64,000 nucleotides of DNA from Corynebacterium kutscheri (GTDB taxonomy: Bacteria; Actinomycetota; Actinomycetes; Mycobacteriales; Mycobacteriaceae), in NCBI RefSeq assembly GCF_000980835.1, contig NZ_CP011312.1:1674001-1738000 (forward strand), read 5' to 3'. The notes under the pieces were generated by a model. The model saw nothing but the letters and a program-made list of their open reading frames with translations. It did not search any database and was not told the DNA's origin. A program made the translations under genes and the position numbers. Positions 1 through 8,982 of the stretch are shown here, piece by piece. Numbering within the stretch: position 1 is the first letter of the stretch; every line of letters starts with the position of its first letter.

Positions 1-1
1 T

Positions 2-982
2 AATTTATTGCGTGTTTCTGCCTTTGGAGAATTTGAGTTTTGGTTCGCTTTTATTAAAGTAGCCGTGCTTATTGGGTTTCTTATTATTGGTGTATTACTT
101 ATTTTTGGTTTGCTTCCTGGCCATAGCTTTATTGGCACTAATATTTTTACTGCCAATGGGTTTATGCCTCATGGCATAGGGGGTGTAGCCACCGCGCTAC
201 TTGCAGTTGCCTTTGCCTTTGGTGGCATTGAAGTAGTTGCTATCGCCGCCGCAGAATCGGAAGATCCACAACGATCGCTGATTAACGCAGTCAAATCAAC
301 TATTACTCGAATCAGTATTTTTTACCTGGGTTCGGTACTAGTTATTACTTTCCTTTTACCCTATTCTTCCTTAGGCGCTGCCCAGTCTGCTGCAGAAAGT
401 CCTTTTACGCAAGTACTTTCACTAGCAAATATCCCTGGGGTAGTCGGCTTTATGGAAGTAGTTATTGTGTTAGCGTTACTTTCTGCGTTTAATGCACAGA
501 TCTTTGCTTCCTCGCGCATGATGTTCTCGCTTGCGCAACGCGGTGAAGCACCCGCAATATTTACCCGTACTAATCAGCGCAATGTACCAGTAGCAGCTAT
601 TTGTTTGAGCGTATTCTTAAGCACCATTATGGTTGTGCTCAATTATCTGGATACCGGTTGGTTGCTTGGTTTTATGCTTAATTCTGCCGGAGCGTCACTG
701 CTTATCGTATGGACTTTTGTGGCCATTGCCGAATTAAATCTGCGTCCACGGTTAGAAAAAATTTATCGCCTTGAGACCCGCATGTGGGCTTATCCTTATC
801 TCACCTGGGCAACTCTTATTGCTCTAGCCGGGTTAGCATTACTCATGCTTTCGGATGCCGGTGCACGCGTGCAACTATATAGTGCTGCAATTATGTTTGT
901 AGCTTTGGTTATCGCCAGCTTTATCAACGCACGACTACGTTCATTAAATCCCCTAGAAAAAATAGCGCTTCCAGGAGAATAA
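2..982 (+). CDS. APC-family amino-acid permease, C-terminal part (cut by left edge)
   Basis: The reading frame is open to the left edge, so the N-terminal part with the first membrane helices lies outside. The visible part opens with the AFGEFEFWFA segment that precedes a helix in AroP/GabP/CycA-type amino-acid:proton symporters, and then alternates hydrophobic helices (about eight) with short loops, including the ALLSAFNAQIFASSRMMFSL stretch typical of the family. It sits in the cytoplasmic membrane and imports an amino acid; the substrate cannot be told from this half. A TTG at base 8 is in frame but the homology runs through it, so it is not the start. It converges on gtrA with a shared terminator. 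Confidence 0.85.
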   Translation, partial: NLLRVSAFGEFEFWFAFIKVAVLIGFLIIGVLLIFGLLPGHSFIGTNIFTANGFMPHGIGGVATALLAVAFAFGGIEVVAIAAAESEDPQRSLINAVKSTITRISIFYLGSVLVITFLLPYSSLGAAQSAAESPFTQVLSLANIPGVVGFMEVVIVLALLSAFNAQIFASSRMMFSLAQRGEAPAIFTRTNQRNVPVAAICLSVFLSTIMVVLNYLDTGWLLGFMLNSAGASLLIVWTFVAIAELNLRPRLEKIYRLETRMWAYPYLTWATLIALAGLALLMLSDAGARVQLYSAAIMFVALVIASFINARLRSLNPLEKIALPGE

Positions 983-991
983 GAAATAAAA

Positions 992-1020
992 AATGCTTGT
1001 AGGAAAACCCTACAAGCATT
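992..1020. terminator. Bidirectional intrinsic terminator
   Basis: A 12-bp perfect stem (AATGCTTGTAGG / CCTACAAGCATT) with a 5-nt loop is followed by a T-run on the plus strand and preceded by A-rich sequence, so it also works on the minus strand. It separates the convergent permease and gtrA genes. Confidence 0.9.
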
Positions 1021-1038
1021 TTTTATTTTTATGCTGCT

Positions 1039-1596
1039 TTAACTGGGTACAGCTTCTAGTATCACTTGTGTTTTAGGTTTCCTAAATGCCCATGTTTTAT
1101 TAATAAGGAAATTAATGGGCATAGCCACAATAATTGAGATTGCCGACGCCCAATAAACTTTGGTACGAAAACCAGTGGAATCGTCGAAAAGCGTCGTAGA
1201 GAGTGCAATCGGCGATGTCGGATTCATTAATAAAGTTGCTAGAACCTGGCTCACTACAAAAGCTCCCAAACCAGTAATTAAAAAGGGAAAGAAACCTCGC
1301 CACCAACTGCGCGCATATTTGGATTTAAATGTCCACATGCGGTTGAGCTGATAATTCCACGTATTAGCTGCTAAAAAGGCAATGGTCATAAAAACATTAA
1401 ACCAACGCACATGGAAAGGAGTATCTAAAAGATTAAAAACTGCATCATGTTCGGTCATATCCGTAACAATGAGCATAGTTTTACGCAGTACATAGATAAC
1501 CGCGAGATTAACTACTACGCCAGAACCGCCGACAATCCCGAATTTAATGAATTGTCGTAAGTTTCTGCTTAACCGCATCGCAGGTGTTTCGCTCAC
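1039..1596 (-). CDS. GtrA family membrane protein
   Basis: This 185-aa protein has about four membrane helices. It shows the GtrA-family signatures FIKFGIVGG near the N terminus, NRMWTF in the middle and NKTWAF at the C-terminal end. GtrA proteins are thought to act in translocating polyprenyl-linked sugars for cell-surface glycosylation (in corynebacteria, arabinogalactan or related glycans); the substrate here is unknown. The start is a GTG preceded by an AGAGG ribosome site. It carries one copy of the dispersed 11-mer (1182-1192, read on the sense strand as part of codons for L-F-D). It appears monocistronic. Confidence 0.8.
   Translation of the reverse strand: MSETPAMRLSRNLRQFIKFGIVGGSGVVVNLAVIYVLRKTMLIVTDMTEHDAVFNLLDTPFHVRWFNVFMTIAFLAANTWNYQLNRMWTFKSKYARSWWRGFFPFLITGLGAFVVSQVLATLLMNPTSPIALSTTLFDDSTGFRTKVYWASAISIIVAMPINFLINKTWAFRKPKTQVILEAVPS
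1182..1192 (-). repeat. Dispersed 11-mer GCTTTTCGACG, copy 1
   Basis: Perfect copy, minus orientation, inside gtrA. See the finding on this repeat. Confidence 0.85.
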
Positions 1597-1749
1597 TCGG
1601 AACCTCTCTTATGGTGTGCAACCCGGTAAATCATACTCTGTCTGAGTGAATTTCTAGGTATCTCCTATTAGGTTGTTTACTGTGCGCGCACTAAAAAGCA
1701 ACAAGAATAAGCAATCCTGCAATAAATCTAAAGTATTCGGTGGTTATTT

Positions 1750-2826
1750 TTAGGCTATTCGACGAACAAATTCTGCAATGCGTTCATCAGTTTCGGTCAG
1801 CGCAATGCGGACAAATTTCTGCGATGCAGTGCCATAAAAAGAACCAGGGGCTACTAGAATGCCGCGCTCGGCAAACCAATCCACGGTATCCCAGCAGTCT
1901 TCATCCCGGGTAAGCCACAAATATAGTCCTGCTTCAGAATCATGCACTGTAAAGCCAGCACCTAGCACAGCATCATAGAGTGCCCGACGCCGTAATTGAT
2001 AGCGTTGTTTTTGGAATAGCTCTTGTTCATCATCATCAAGCGCATAAGCCATAGCAGCTTGGACTGGTCCGGGCACCATTAATCCGGAGTGCTTACGCAA
2101 CTGAGTAAGCTCGTTGATGAGGTCTTTATCTCCAGCTAAAAATCCTGCCCGATAACTAGCTAGATTCGAGGTTTTTGACAAGGAGTGGATAGCAATAAGA
2201 TTGCGATGATCTCCGCCAGATACTTCATCAGAAAGAATAGAATAGGCTTTTTTATCCCAGGTAAGGCCGAGATAGCATTCGTCAGAAGCAATAATCACAT
2301 CATTGCTGCGTGCCCAGCTAATTAGCTCTTTTAAAAACTCTACATCGAGCACTTTGCCAGTAGGGTTAGCCGGTGAATTGATAAAGATTAAATCTATTTC
2401 ATTACCATTACTGCTGCGCGGATCATCAAGACGCTGAGGGGTAGCACCAGCAAGTAAGGCAGCAACTTCATAGGTAGGATAAGCAACCTCAGGAATAAGT
2501 ATTGTAGCGTTACACCCCAGCAAACTAGGCAGTAAAGCAATTGCTTCTTTAGTGCCGATCACCGGCAAGACATTTTCTACCGTGCACGCATATCGACGCT
2601 GCATAGCAGCAATAATCGCCTGACGCAGCGCCGGAGTACCAATGGTTTGTGGGTATCCTGATGCGGCTGCATTTTCTGCTAATGCCAGCTGAATACCAGG
2701 AGCCACATCATCAACTGGTGAGCCAACAGAAAGGTTCACTATACCGTTTGGATGTTTAGCTGCCTTATTTTTGGCAGGTTCTAAAGTATCCCATGGGAAA
2801 TCGGGTAGACGAAGGCTATGTCGCAT
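1750..2826 (-). CDS. dapC: Succinyldiaminopimelate aminotransferase
   Basis: This PLP-dependent fold-type I aminotransferase of about 358 aa makes N-succinyl-LL-2,6-diaminopimelate from the keto acid in lysine and peptidoglycan synthesis. The PLP site is SLSKTS (Lys about 218) with the SDECYLG motif at 181-187 and the substrate-loop NSPANPTGK near 150. I place the start at the ATG at 2826, which follows AAAGGTAAGG and gives the usual MRHSLRLPDFPWDTL N terminus; an upstream in-frame GTG at 2871 is less likely. It follows fdxC in the same direction, the order known from C. glutamicum and M. tuberculosis, which supports dapC over a generic aminotransferase. Confidence 0.88.
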   Translation of the reverse strand: MRHSLRLPDFPWDTLEPAKNKAAKHPNGIVNLSVGSPVDDVAPGIQLALAENAAASGYPQTIGTPALRQAIIAAMQRRYACTVENVLPVIGTKEAIALLPSLLGCNATILIPEVAYPTYEVAALLAGATPQRLDDPRSSNGNEIDLIFINSPANPTGKVLDVEFLKELISWARSNDVIIASDECYLGLTWDKKAYSILSDEVSGGDHRNLIAIHSLSKTSNLASYRAGFLAGDKDLINELTQLRKHSGLMVPGPVQAAMAYALDDDEQELFQKQRYQLRRRALYDAVLGAGFTVHDSEAGLYLWLTRDEDCWDTVDWFAERGILVAPGSFYGTASQKFVRIALTETDERIAEFVRRIA

Positions 2827-2929
2827 AAGAAACCTTACCTTTAGCTCTTTTCCTAGATGTTTTAACCTCACCGGCGTGATACATCTTTATATACCAGGTG
2901 GCACCTAGCTTAGTTGCGCCTAGATAAAA

Positions 2930-3247
2930 TTAGGCTTGTGGTGGAAGTGCTTCAACTAATGGGGCATCAAAATCTTGTGGACCAAGTTTGGCTGCCCCAC
3001 CTGGGGATCCTAGATCATCAAAGAAAGCCGCATTAGCATCGTTATAGTCGAGCCATTCATCAGGAACGTCATCTTCATAAAAAATAGCTTCAACTGGGCA
3101 AGCTGGTTCGCAGGCACCGCAATCCACACATTCATCAGGGTGAATATATAAGGAACGTTTACCCTCATAAATGCAATCGACGGGGCATTCTTCGACGCAA
3201 GCTCTATCCATGACATCAACGCAGGGCTGTGCGATTGTGTACGTCAT
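2930..3247 (-). CDS. fdxC: 7Fe ferredoxin
   Basis: This 105-aa acidic electron carrier has the actinobacterial 7Fe-ferredoxin pattern: Cys9, Cys17, Cys21 and Cys25 in the N-terminal part, and Cys40, Cys43, Cys46 and Cys50 in [12 protein letters not shown]. It would bind one [3Fe-4S] and one [4Fe-4S] cluster. The C-terminal 50 residues are acidic and lack cysteines, as in mycobacterial FdxC. Position between mshB and dapC matches Rv1177 and the C. glutamicum locus. A GGAG lies 13 nt before the ATG, somewhat far. Confidence 0.92.
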   Translation of the reverse strand: MTYTIAQPCVDVMDRACVEECPVDCIYEGKRSLYIHPDECVDCGACEPACPVEAIFYEDDVPDEWLDYNDANAAFFDDLGSPGGAAKLGPQDFDAPLVEALPPQA

Positions 3248-3314
3248 TATTAAACAGTCACTCCAAGTATTTCAAGGATCTTTAAATAGGGTGTTAGGCG
3301 ATCGTCCTATTATG

Positions 3315-3701
3315 TCACTTTTGTTTAATTATTGGCCACATGCCGCCGAGAACACCAAAGATCAACAATAAAATACTACGGATATTTGAGCCAAGAAACT
3401 GCGAACCAAGCGCTCCAGGAAAGATTATAAGAAGCAAATAGCCTGCGCTCCACACTAAAAGTGGAATAGCTTGAATGAAGCCGTTATCACTCCATAATTT
3501 TGCTGTGTTAGTAAGCACAATATTAAATAAAAGGGCAATCACGATTGTATAGGGAACCGCTACCCCACCGATCCAGGTGCCTAGATAAACCACTTCCATA
3601 AGTAACGATGCCGCGGCACCTATGCTCAACCAGAACAATCCCATAACCATCTCGAAACGAGAAAAATCTGTGTTGATATGGCGTTCAGTTACATGACTCA
3701 T
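3315..3701 (-). CDS. Small conserved membrane protein downstream of mshB
   Basis: The 128-aa product has four predicted membrane helices (roughly residues 20-38, 50-68, 78-95 and 103-122) and a short cytoplasmic tail. The ATG overlaps the mshB stop in an ATGA junction, so translation is probably coupled. I do not know a function; a small membrane gene in this slot is a conserved feature of corynebacterial mshB loci. Confidence 0.75.
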   Translation of the reverse strand: MSHVTERHINTDFSRFEMVMGLFWLSIGAAASLLMEVVYLGTWIGGVAVPYTIVIALLFNIVLTNTAKLWSDNGFIQAIPLLVWSAGYLLLIIFPGALGSQFLGSNIRSILLLIFGVLGGMWPIIKQK

Positions 3702-4588
3702 AAAAGCCCCGCCGCGATCTCTCTTGGCTGCGCGGTTGGATCTTCGCCACCGCCGTATTGATAAAACTCTTGGCGCAATAGTGGTTGGGCAATAAGGTTC
3801 GAGAGCGCAAAAACATAGGGCACTTCACTAGGATTGCTTATCGATGCTACTACTGAATGCGGGTTTACCTTACTGATTGATCCATCTGCAATCCATAACT
3901 GGGTAGGATGTGCCCGCATAGCTGCTACTTTTGCTGCAACGTCTAACTCTGATAATTCAACTTTTATATCTACTTCATCAACACATGCTATTTCTGCCTC
4001 ACGAGCGGTCTTCCAACCAACCGGAGTAGTAAATTGTTGTAGTCCGTGCTGGAGATGCTCACGCGAGGTTACTGCCCATAATATCCGCGGGATTGTAACG
4101 ACCTGGGCTGCTTCATGAACAATATGATGAGCACGAATATGATCTGGATGCCCATAACCACCATCAGGACCATAGGTAATAACTAACTGTGGGCTTAATC
4201 GCTGAAAAATTTCAATAAGTTGTGCTACTGCTTTTCCCCCAGAATGGATAAAAGCACGTGGATGTTCATTGGCTGGATCCCCCTTCATTCCAGAATCACG
4301 CCAATAGCCAGCCCCACCTAAAAATTCTCCCCGTACGCCAAGAGTCGCTAAAGATTTTTCTAACTCAGCAATCCGAAAACCACCAAGCTGGTCAGCCTGA
4401 TCCGCAACTAAATGCGAAAAAGGCTTGCCAATAACCTCGCCTTGTTCACCCAAAGTACAGGTCACCACAGTTATATCGGCACCCCGGCGCGCCAACTGAG
4501 CAAGTGCTCCGCCGGTCCAAATTGCTTCATCGTCTGGGTGTGCATGGACAGCGACCACGCTTAGGCCAACTAAATCACGATTGTTCAC
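3698..4588 (-). CDS. mshB: GlcNAc-inositol deacetylase (mycothiol synthesis)
   Basis: MshB is the zinc LmbE-family deacetylase that converts N-acetylglucosaminyl-inositol to glucosaminyl-inositol in mycothiol synthesis. The metal site is visible: AHPDDE gives His17 and Asp20 as ligands and Asp19 as the likely general base, and YGHPDH supplies His147. Length (296 aa) is normal. Translation starts at a GTG inside the 3' end of lpqW (14-nt overlap) with GGAG 7 nt upstream. The paralogue mca lies at 55.8 kb in the same window; the lpqW-mshB-fdxC-dapC order identifies this copy as MshB. Confidence 0.9.
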   Translation of the reverse strand: MNNRDLVGLSVVAVHAHPDDEAIWTGGALAQLARRGADITVVTCTLGEQGEVIGKPFSHLVADQADQLGGFRIAELEKSLATLGVRGEFLGGAGYWRDSGMKGDPANEHPRAFIHSGGKAVAQLIEIFQRLSPQLVITYGPDGGYGHPDHIRAHHIVHEAAQVVTIPRILWAVTSREHLQHGLQQFTTPVGWKTAREAEIACVDEVDIKVELSELDVAAKVAAMRAHPTQLWIADGSISKVNPHSVVASISNPSEVPYVFALSNLIAQPLLRQEFYQYGGGEDPTAQPREIAAGLL

Positions 4589-6248
4589 GAGTACTCCACG
4601 TTTGTATTGAGGTTAAGCCATAAGGCCATGAGGATAATTCTTCTGTCGGGCCAATAATAGACTCTCCTAATACTTCTAGGTGTACATCACCTAGAAGCGG
4701 CAAGATTAATGAACGCGGCGTAGAAAGTTCGACAGCTAATTGTTCTGCATCAAGTTCACCAAGAAGATAGTTATTAATTGCCTGATCAACATGGGCAGAA
4801 CAGAAACCAGTCAGGTTTGTTCCGCCATAGGTGGTAAGTAATTGTTCTTCTTCTGGAACAGCTGTAGAACTACTTGGCAGCACTGATTCAGTAACTACCG
4901 ATGATGCGTGGCTTGGCTGATCTTCTTCAAGGATGTTTTCTAGATAGCGGCTGCTAGTAGAGATGCTTGTAGTAGCTGTGTGGTTTACTGATTCGCGACA
5001 TTGGAATTGCCCGAGCTCATTATGCGGCATCCAGGCGATAACAGCAGCTAAGTCTTTTCGCTGAAATAACTGGCTTATCGGCATTTCTATTAATCGAACC
5101 AAAATATTTTTCTGAACCAGCATATCTCGGATGGTTCGTGCTGCTACCGCAGCGGTAGCATTGCTTGGATCAACGCCTAAGGTAATAGAAGTAGTTGGTA
5201 CCGAAATCTCAGCTTCCTGTGCGGTATCCGGGTACTGGATGCCAAGGTTTTCGGTTCGTCCACTAGCAATATGTGCGACTCGTACTCGATCAATCATTTT
5301 TATTAATTGTTCGCGTATTTCCGCATCCAAAGCAGCATTAAAATGCATGCTAAGTACCCTATCTGTGGTTTCTTGGCGGATCTGTGCCCCGGGGATAAGT
5401 TCAAAGGCAAGCTGTGCGGTTTGGGTGGGAGTTATGTCAATAAAACCAAGCTGACCATTTTCGATCATGGCGACTGCCTGTGTGGTAGAGCGTAGTTCTC
5501 TAAAGATTAATTGTTCCGTTTTAGCGGGTTGTTTTCCCCAAAATCGGTCATTTCGATTGAGGGTCATAACTCCTCGTTGTCGATCAATATTTCCTATTGA
5601 ATAGCGTGCGCCGGATGCTGGGATTCCTTCGGAAAGAGCAAGAGTAAAGCTTTGTCCACGCACTAGATGTGATGGTATAAGGTGAGTGAACAGCTGTTGC
5701 CAATTGGCAATTGGTTCTGTGAGATCAACAAAAACAGTTTTACCACCATTGGTAGAACGGATGGCGTCAATTTTGCGGTATAAAGCGTGATTCAGTGTTC
5801 CTGGATTAGTAGTAATTTGTTGCCATAAATATTCAAAGTCACTCACGGTAATGGGTGTGCCATCACTCCATTGCGCTTCATTAGTTATTTCATAACGAAT
5901 CGTCTGAGCGCCCATAAGTGAGCTAGCCTGGTTACTTGTTTCTGGTTCTATGGCAGCAATGCTAAGAAGGTCACGATTAAGTTCACCACCAATAAAGGCA
6001 CTAGGAAGTACTAGTTCAGATAAGGTGCGGGTAAAACGAGAATCGTCGATAAGCAAATGTGGGTTATAGCCCGCCTCGATGGGATCAATTCCTACGGAAA
6101 TGTGCGACAGCTTTTTTTCTTCGACTGCTTTAGGCGTACTTGTCGTGGTCTCAGTCGATGCCTCTTCTATAGGAGCTGGCCCTGGATTCGCAGAACATGC
6201 TACCAACAGCGAGCAACTCACTAAAGGTATAAGCACACGACACATCAT
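4575..6248 (-). CDS. lpqW: LpqW-like lipoprotein, substrate-binding-protein fold
   Basis: This 557-aa lipoprotein has a short signal peptide and the lipobox LVAC at residues 15-18. The body resembles the periplasmic oligopeptide-binding (SBP_bac_5) fold. Context typA-lpqW-mshB matches M. tuberculosis Rv1165-Rv1166-Rv1170. In mycobacteria LpqW steers mannoside flux between PIMs and lipoarabinomannan, and in C. glutamicum the orthologue is needed for activity of the MptB mannosyltransferase. No ABC permease is adjacent, as expected if it is not a transporter subunit. A Ser/Thr-rich insert (about residues 425-460) looks disordered. Two ATGs lie at the start and no good ribosome site precedes them. 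Confidence 0.8.
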   Translation of the reverse strand: MMCRVLIPLVSCSLLVACSANPGPAPIEEASTETTTSTPKAVEEKKLSHISVGIDPIEAGYNPHLLIDDSRFTRTLSELVLPSAFIGGELNRDLLSIAAIEPETSNQASSLMGAQTIRYEITNEAQWSDGTPITVSDFEYLWQQITTNPGTLNHALYRKIDAIRSTNGGKTVFVDLTEPIANWQQLFTHLIPSHLVRGQSFTLALSEGIPASGARYSIGNIDRQRGVMTLNRNDRFWGKQPAKTEQLIFRELRSTTQAVAMIENGQLGFIDITPTQTAQLAFELIPGAQIRQETTDRVLSMHFNAALDAEIREQLIKMIDRVRVAHIASGRTENLGIQYPDTAQEAEISVPTTSITLGVDPSNATAAVAARTIRDMLVQKNILVRLIEMPISQLFQRKDLAAVIAWMPHNELGQFQCRESVNHTATTSISTSSRYLENILEEDQPSHASSVVTESVLPSSSTAVPEEEQLLTTYGGTNLTGFCSAHVDQAINNYLLGELDAEQLAVELSTPRSLILPLLGDVHLEVLGESIIGPTEELSSWPYGLTSIQTWSTREQS

Positions 6249-6278
6249 AGAAAGACAGTTTAGTAGACAAGAAAGACT

Positions 6279-6316
6279 AACGCCGTTTTAGGAAAGAGCT
6301 TTCCTAAAACGGCGTT
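6279..6316 (-). terminator. Terminator of typA
   Basis: An 18-bp perfect stem (AACGCCGTTTTAGGAAAG and its complement) with a 2-nt loop lies between typA and lpqW. On the minus strand it is followed by a moderately T-rich stretch, so it should end typA transcripts and separate the two genes. Confidence 0.8.
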
Positions 6317-6337
6317 GAGTTAAGTAAAAAACTATTT

Positions 6338-8248
6338 TTACTTGTTAAGGTTCTTCTGACGGCTACGTGCACGGGCACGCTCGGTGGCATTCAGGATTAC
6401 CTTTCGCACCCGTAGCGCGTTTGGTGCAACTTCGACGCATTCGTCGTTGCCACAGAATTCTAATGCTTCTTCTAAGGAAAGTGTGCGTGCCTTAGCCAAA
6501 GTTACGGTGGCATCTGCAGTGGCAGAGCGCATATTGGTGAGCTTCTTTTCTTTAGTGATGTTGATATCCATATCTTCATCACGGTTGTTTGAGCCCACAA
6601 CCATGCCTTCATAGGCCTCCGCACCTGGTTCAACGAAGAAGCTACCGCGATCAGCTAGCTGAGTTAGTGCATAGGCCGTAACCTGACCGGAACGATCAGC
6701 AACCAAAGAGCCAGCCGCACGCGACTTAATATCGCCTGCCCATACATCCAAACCATCAGAAATTGAGTTTGCAATACCTGCACCGCGTGTTTCGGTCATA
6801 AACTGGGTACGGAAACCAATAAGACCACGTGCAGGAACCCGGAAGACCATGCGAACCCAATCGCCTTCACGCACATCCATCGCCTGCATTTGTCCCTTAC
6901 GGGTAGCCAGTAGCTGAGTAATAGCGCCTTGATATTCCGAAGGTGAATCTACGGTAAGCATTTCATAAGGCTCGTGGATCTTGCCGTCGATTTCTTGGGT
7001 AACAACCTGTGGCTTACCAACGGTAAGTTCAAAGCCTTCGCGACGCATGGATTCGATCAGCACCGAAAGTGCCATTTCACCACGGCCTTGAACTTCCCAG
7101 GCATCGGGACGTTCAGTAGGCAAAACGCGGATAGAAACGTTACCGATAAGTTCTTGTTCTAGTCGAGCTTTAACCACACGCGCAGTAAGTTTGTCACCGC
7201 CACCTTGTCCAGCCATAGGAGATGTGTTTACCCCAATAGTCATAGAAATGGCTGGCTCATCAACGGTAATTCGTGGCAAAGCAACTGGGTTTTCTACATC
7301 GGCAATAGTATCGCCGATCATAATGTCAGAAATACCAGAAATAGCGACAATATCGCCAGCGATAGCTTCTTGTGCTGGCTGACGCTCAAAACCAACTGTG
7401 CGCAAAAGCTCAGCGACCTTTACCGTCTTAGTGTGCTGATTGCCTTCATCGTCATAGTGAATCCAAGCAACCTGCTGGCCCTTACGGATAGTGCCAGCAT
7501 AAATGCGCAATAAAGCAATACGACCTAAGAAGTCCGAGGAATCTAAGTTGGTAACATGTGCCTGCAAAGGAGCATCCACATTTGCTGATGGTTCTGGCAA
7601 CACATCGTAGATAACATCAAATAGTGGCTGTAGATCCTCACCAGCTGGAACATTTCCATCGCCAGGGTTCTCAGTCGAAGCAACACCAGCACGACCAGAG
7701 GCGTAAAGCACTGGTAGATCAAGTAGCTCTTCGGCAGCAGCTGCAGCTTCTTCATCATCGAGGCCTGCAGCGATCTCCAACAAGAGATCCTGGGATTCGG
7801 CAACGACTTCCTCGATACGCGCATCTGGGCGATCGGTTTTGTTCACCGCAATAATCACCGGAAGTTTAGCTTCAAGTGCCTTGGTGAGCACGAAACGAGT
7901 TTGTGGCAATGGCCCTTCCGAAGCGTCAACAAGCAGAACTACCCCGTCAACCATGGAAATGCCGCGCTCAACCTCGCCACCGAAGTCGGCGTGACCTGGG
8001 GTGTCAATCACGTTAATGATGAGGTCATTGCCATCTTTTCCAGCGCCTTTGCGATGAATTGCGGTGTTTTTAGCCAAAATGGTGATGCCGCGCTCACGCT
8101 CTTGATCGTTTGAGTCCATGACCCGATCTGTGTGCTCACCGTGATCACCAAAGGCGCCGGATTGCTCCAACATGCCATTAACCAATGTGGTTTTACCGTG
8201 GTCAACGTGTGCAACAATGGCGACATTACGAAATTCTGGACGGGTCAA
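6338..8248 (-). CDS. typA: Ribosome-associated GTPase TypA/BipA
   Basis: TypA is an elongation-factor-like GTPase that binds the ribosome and helps 50S assembly and stress growth. The N terminus carries the P-loop AHVDHGKTTL, switch sequences RGITI and DTPGHADFGGEV, and the G4 motif NKTD; EF-G-like domains follow, with a C-terminal domain specific to the family. Length (636 aa) is full. The start is TTG with ACAGGAG about 7 nt upstream. It is transcribed away from the 8983 gene across a long intergenic region. Confidence 0.95.
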   Translation of the reverse strand: MTRPEFRNVAIVAHVDHGKTTLVNGMLEQSGAFGDHGEHTDRVMDSNDQERERGITILAKNTAIHRKGAGKDGNDLIINVIDTPGHADFGGEVERGISMVDGVVLLVDASEGPLPQTRFVLTKALEAKLPVIIAVNKTDRPDARIEEVVAESQDLLLEIAAGLDDEEAAAAAEELLDLPVLYASGRAGVASTENPGDGNVPAGEDLQPLFDVIYDVLPEPSANVDAPLQAHVTNLDSSDFLGRIALLRIYAGTIRKGQQVAWIHYDDEGNQHTKTVKVAELLRTVGFERQPAQEAIAGDIVAISGISDIMIGDTIADVENPVALPRITVDEPAISMTIGVNTSPMAGQGGGDKLTARVVKARLEQELIGNVSIRVLPTERPDAWEVQGRGEMALSVLIESMRREGFELTVGKPQVVTQEIDGKIHEPYEMLTVDSPSEYQGAITQLLATRKGQMQAMDVREGDWVRMVFRVPARGLIGFRTQFMTETRGAGIANSISDGLDVWAGDIKSRAAGSLVADRSGQVTAYALTQLADRGSFFVEPGAEAYEGMVVGSNNRDEDMDINITKEKKLTNMRSATADATVTLAKARTLSLEEALEFCGNDECVEVAPNALRVRKVILNATERARARSRQKNLNK

Positions 8249-8579
8249 AAGTTACTCCTGTGGGTTGGCCGTCCCCGGCAAGGGTTTAACACATGCGGTG
8301 TTTATTGCCTTCACCCTGGCACCTATTACCCTGGGCGAATACCATGTGAATTTTAAAGAAACTTTCACATTTTGGGGACTAATTTTTTAAGCGTGTTTAC
8401 GTTACTCCACCAAGGCACCCCCGCGCATCTTGAGAGCCACAAAGCATTTCCTACATCACAAAAATCCAGTATTGTCAGCTAGCTAGCAGCATTTCTCAAA
8501 TCTGCCACCACCAAGCGTTATCTTCTTGCTTTGCGACGATTGCTATCCACTTTGGCTAATCCGCACTAATCCATGACCT

Positions 8580-8620
8580 TAAATATTGCACAATATTTAT
8601 ATGCACATAGACCTATGTGC
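8580..8620. promoter_or_regulatory. Two adjacent perfect palindromes, possible operator
   Basis: TAAATATTGCACAATATTTA (8580-8599) is a perfect 20-bp palindrome. GCACATAGACCTATGTGC (8603-8620) is an 18-bp palindrome with a 2-nt centre. Their centres are 22 bp apart, about two helical turns. Neither has a T-run, so they look more like protein-binding sites than terminators. No binding family is assigned. Confidence 0.5.
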
Positions 8621-8871
8621 GACATTGTCATCTTTATTCACACCGGAATAACTCTTCCCAGATAAGTTCTCTCTATTCCGCGATATCACACTTGGGATCG
8701 CAGTTACTTTCCCATATTTTCTTTTGCCTCACCTGGCAGGGGTGAAAAATTCTTACCCATGTGTAACAAAACGTTATCAGACTCCGACTATACAGATGGA
8801 CGCAGTACATCAAGGGCAAAAGTGCGAAAAGCCCTTCGCAACAATTCCCTTTTTACCCCGGTGTAGCCGTC

Positions 8872-8877
8872 TATAAT
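8872..8877 (+). promoter_or_regulatory. -10 box upstream of secreted-protein gene
   Basis: TATAAT stands about 105 nt upstream of the 8983 start. No clear -35 was seen; TTTTAC at 8851 would give a short 15-nt spacer. Confidence 0.5.
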
Positions 8878-8982
8878 GTGACAGAAGTGAATATCTTTAA
8901 TTACTGTTACTTAAAGATGCTTCTGTTACTTATGGGACTCAACGCACGTTGTGTCCGAATTTTTTAGTGAAAGGCTTTCTTT

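Larger units (their letters stand above)
8249..8982. other. Long divergent intergenic region with palindromes and a promoter
   Basis: This 734-bp stretch holds no convincing gene. It contains the typA ribosome site, two perfect palindromes (8580-8599 and 8603-8620), a TATAAT box at 8872-8877 directed to the right, and a nested inverted repeat at 8881-8926 that would fold in the 5' leader of the next transcript. Nothing recognisable was seen between 8400 and 8570 or between 8630 and 8850. Confidence 0.6.
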
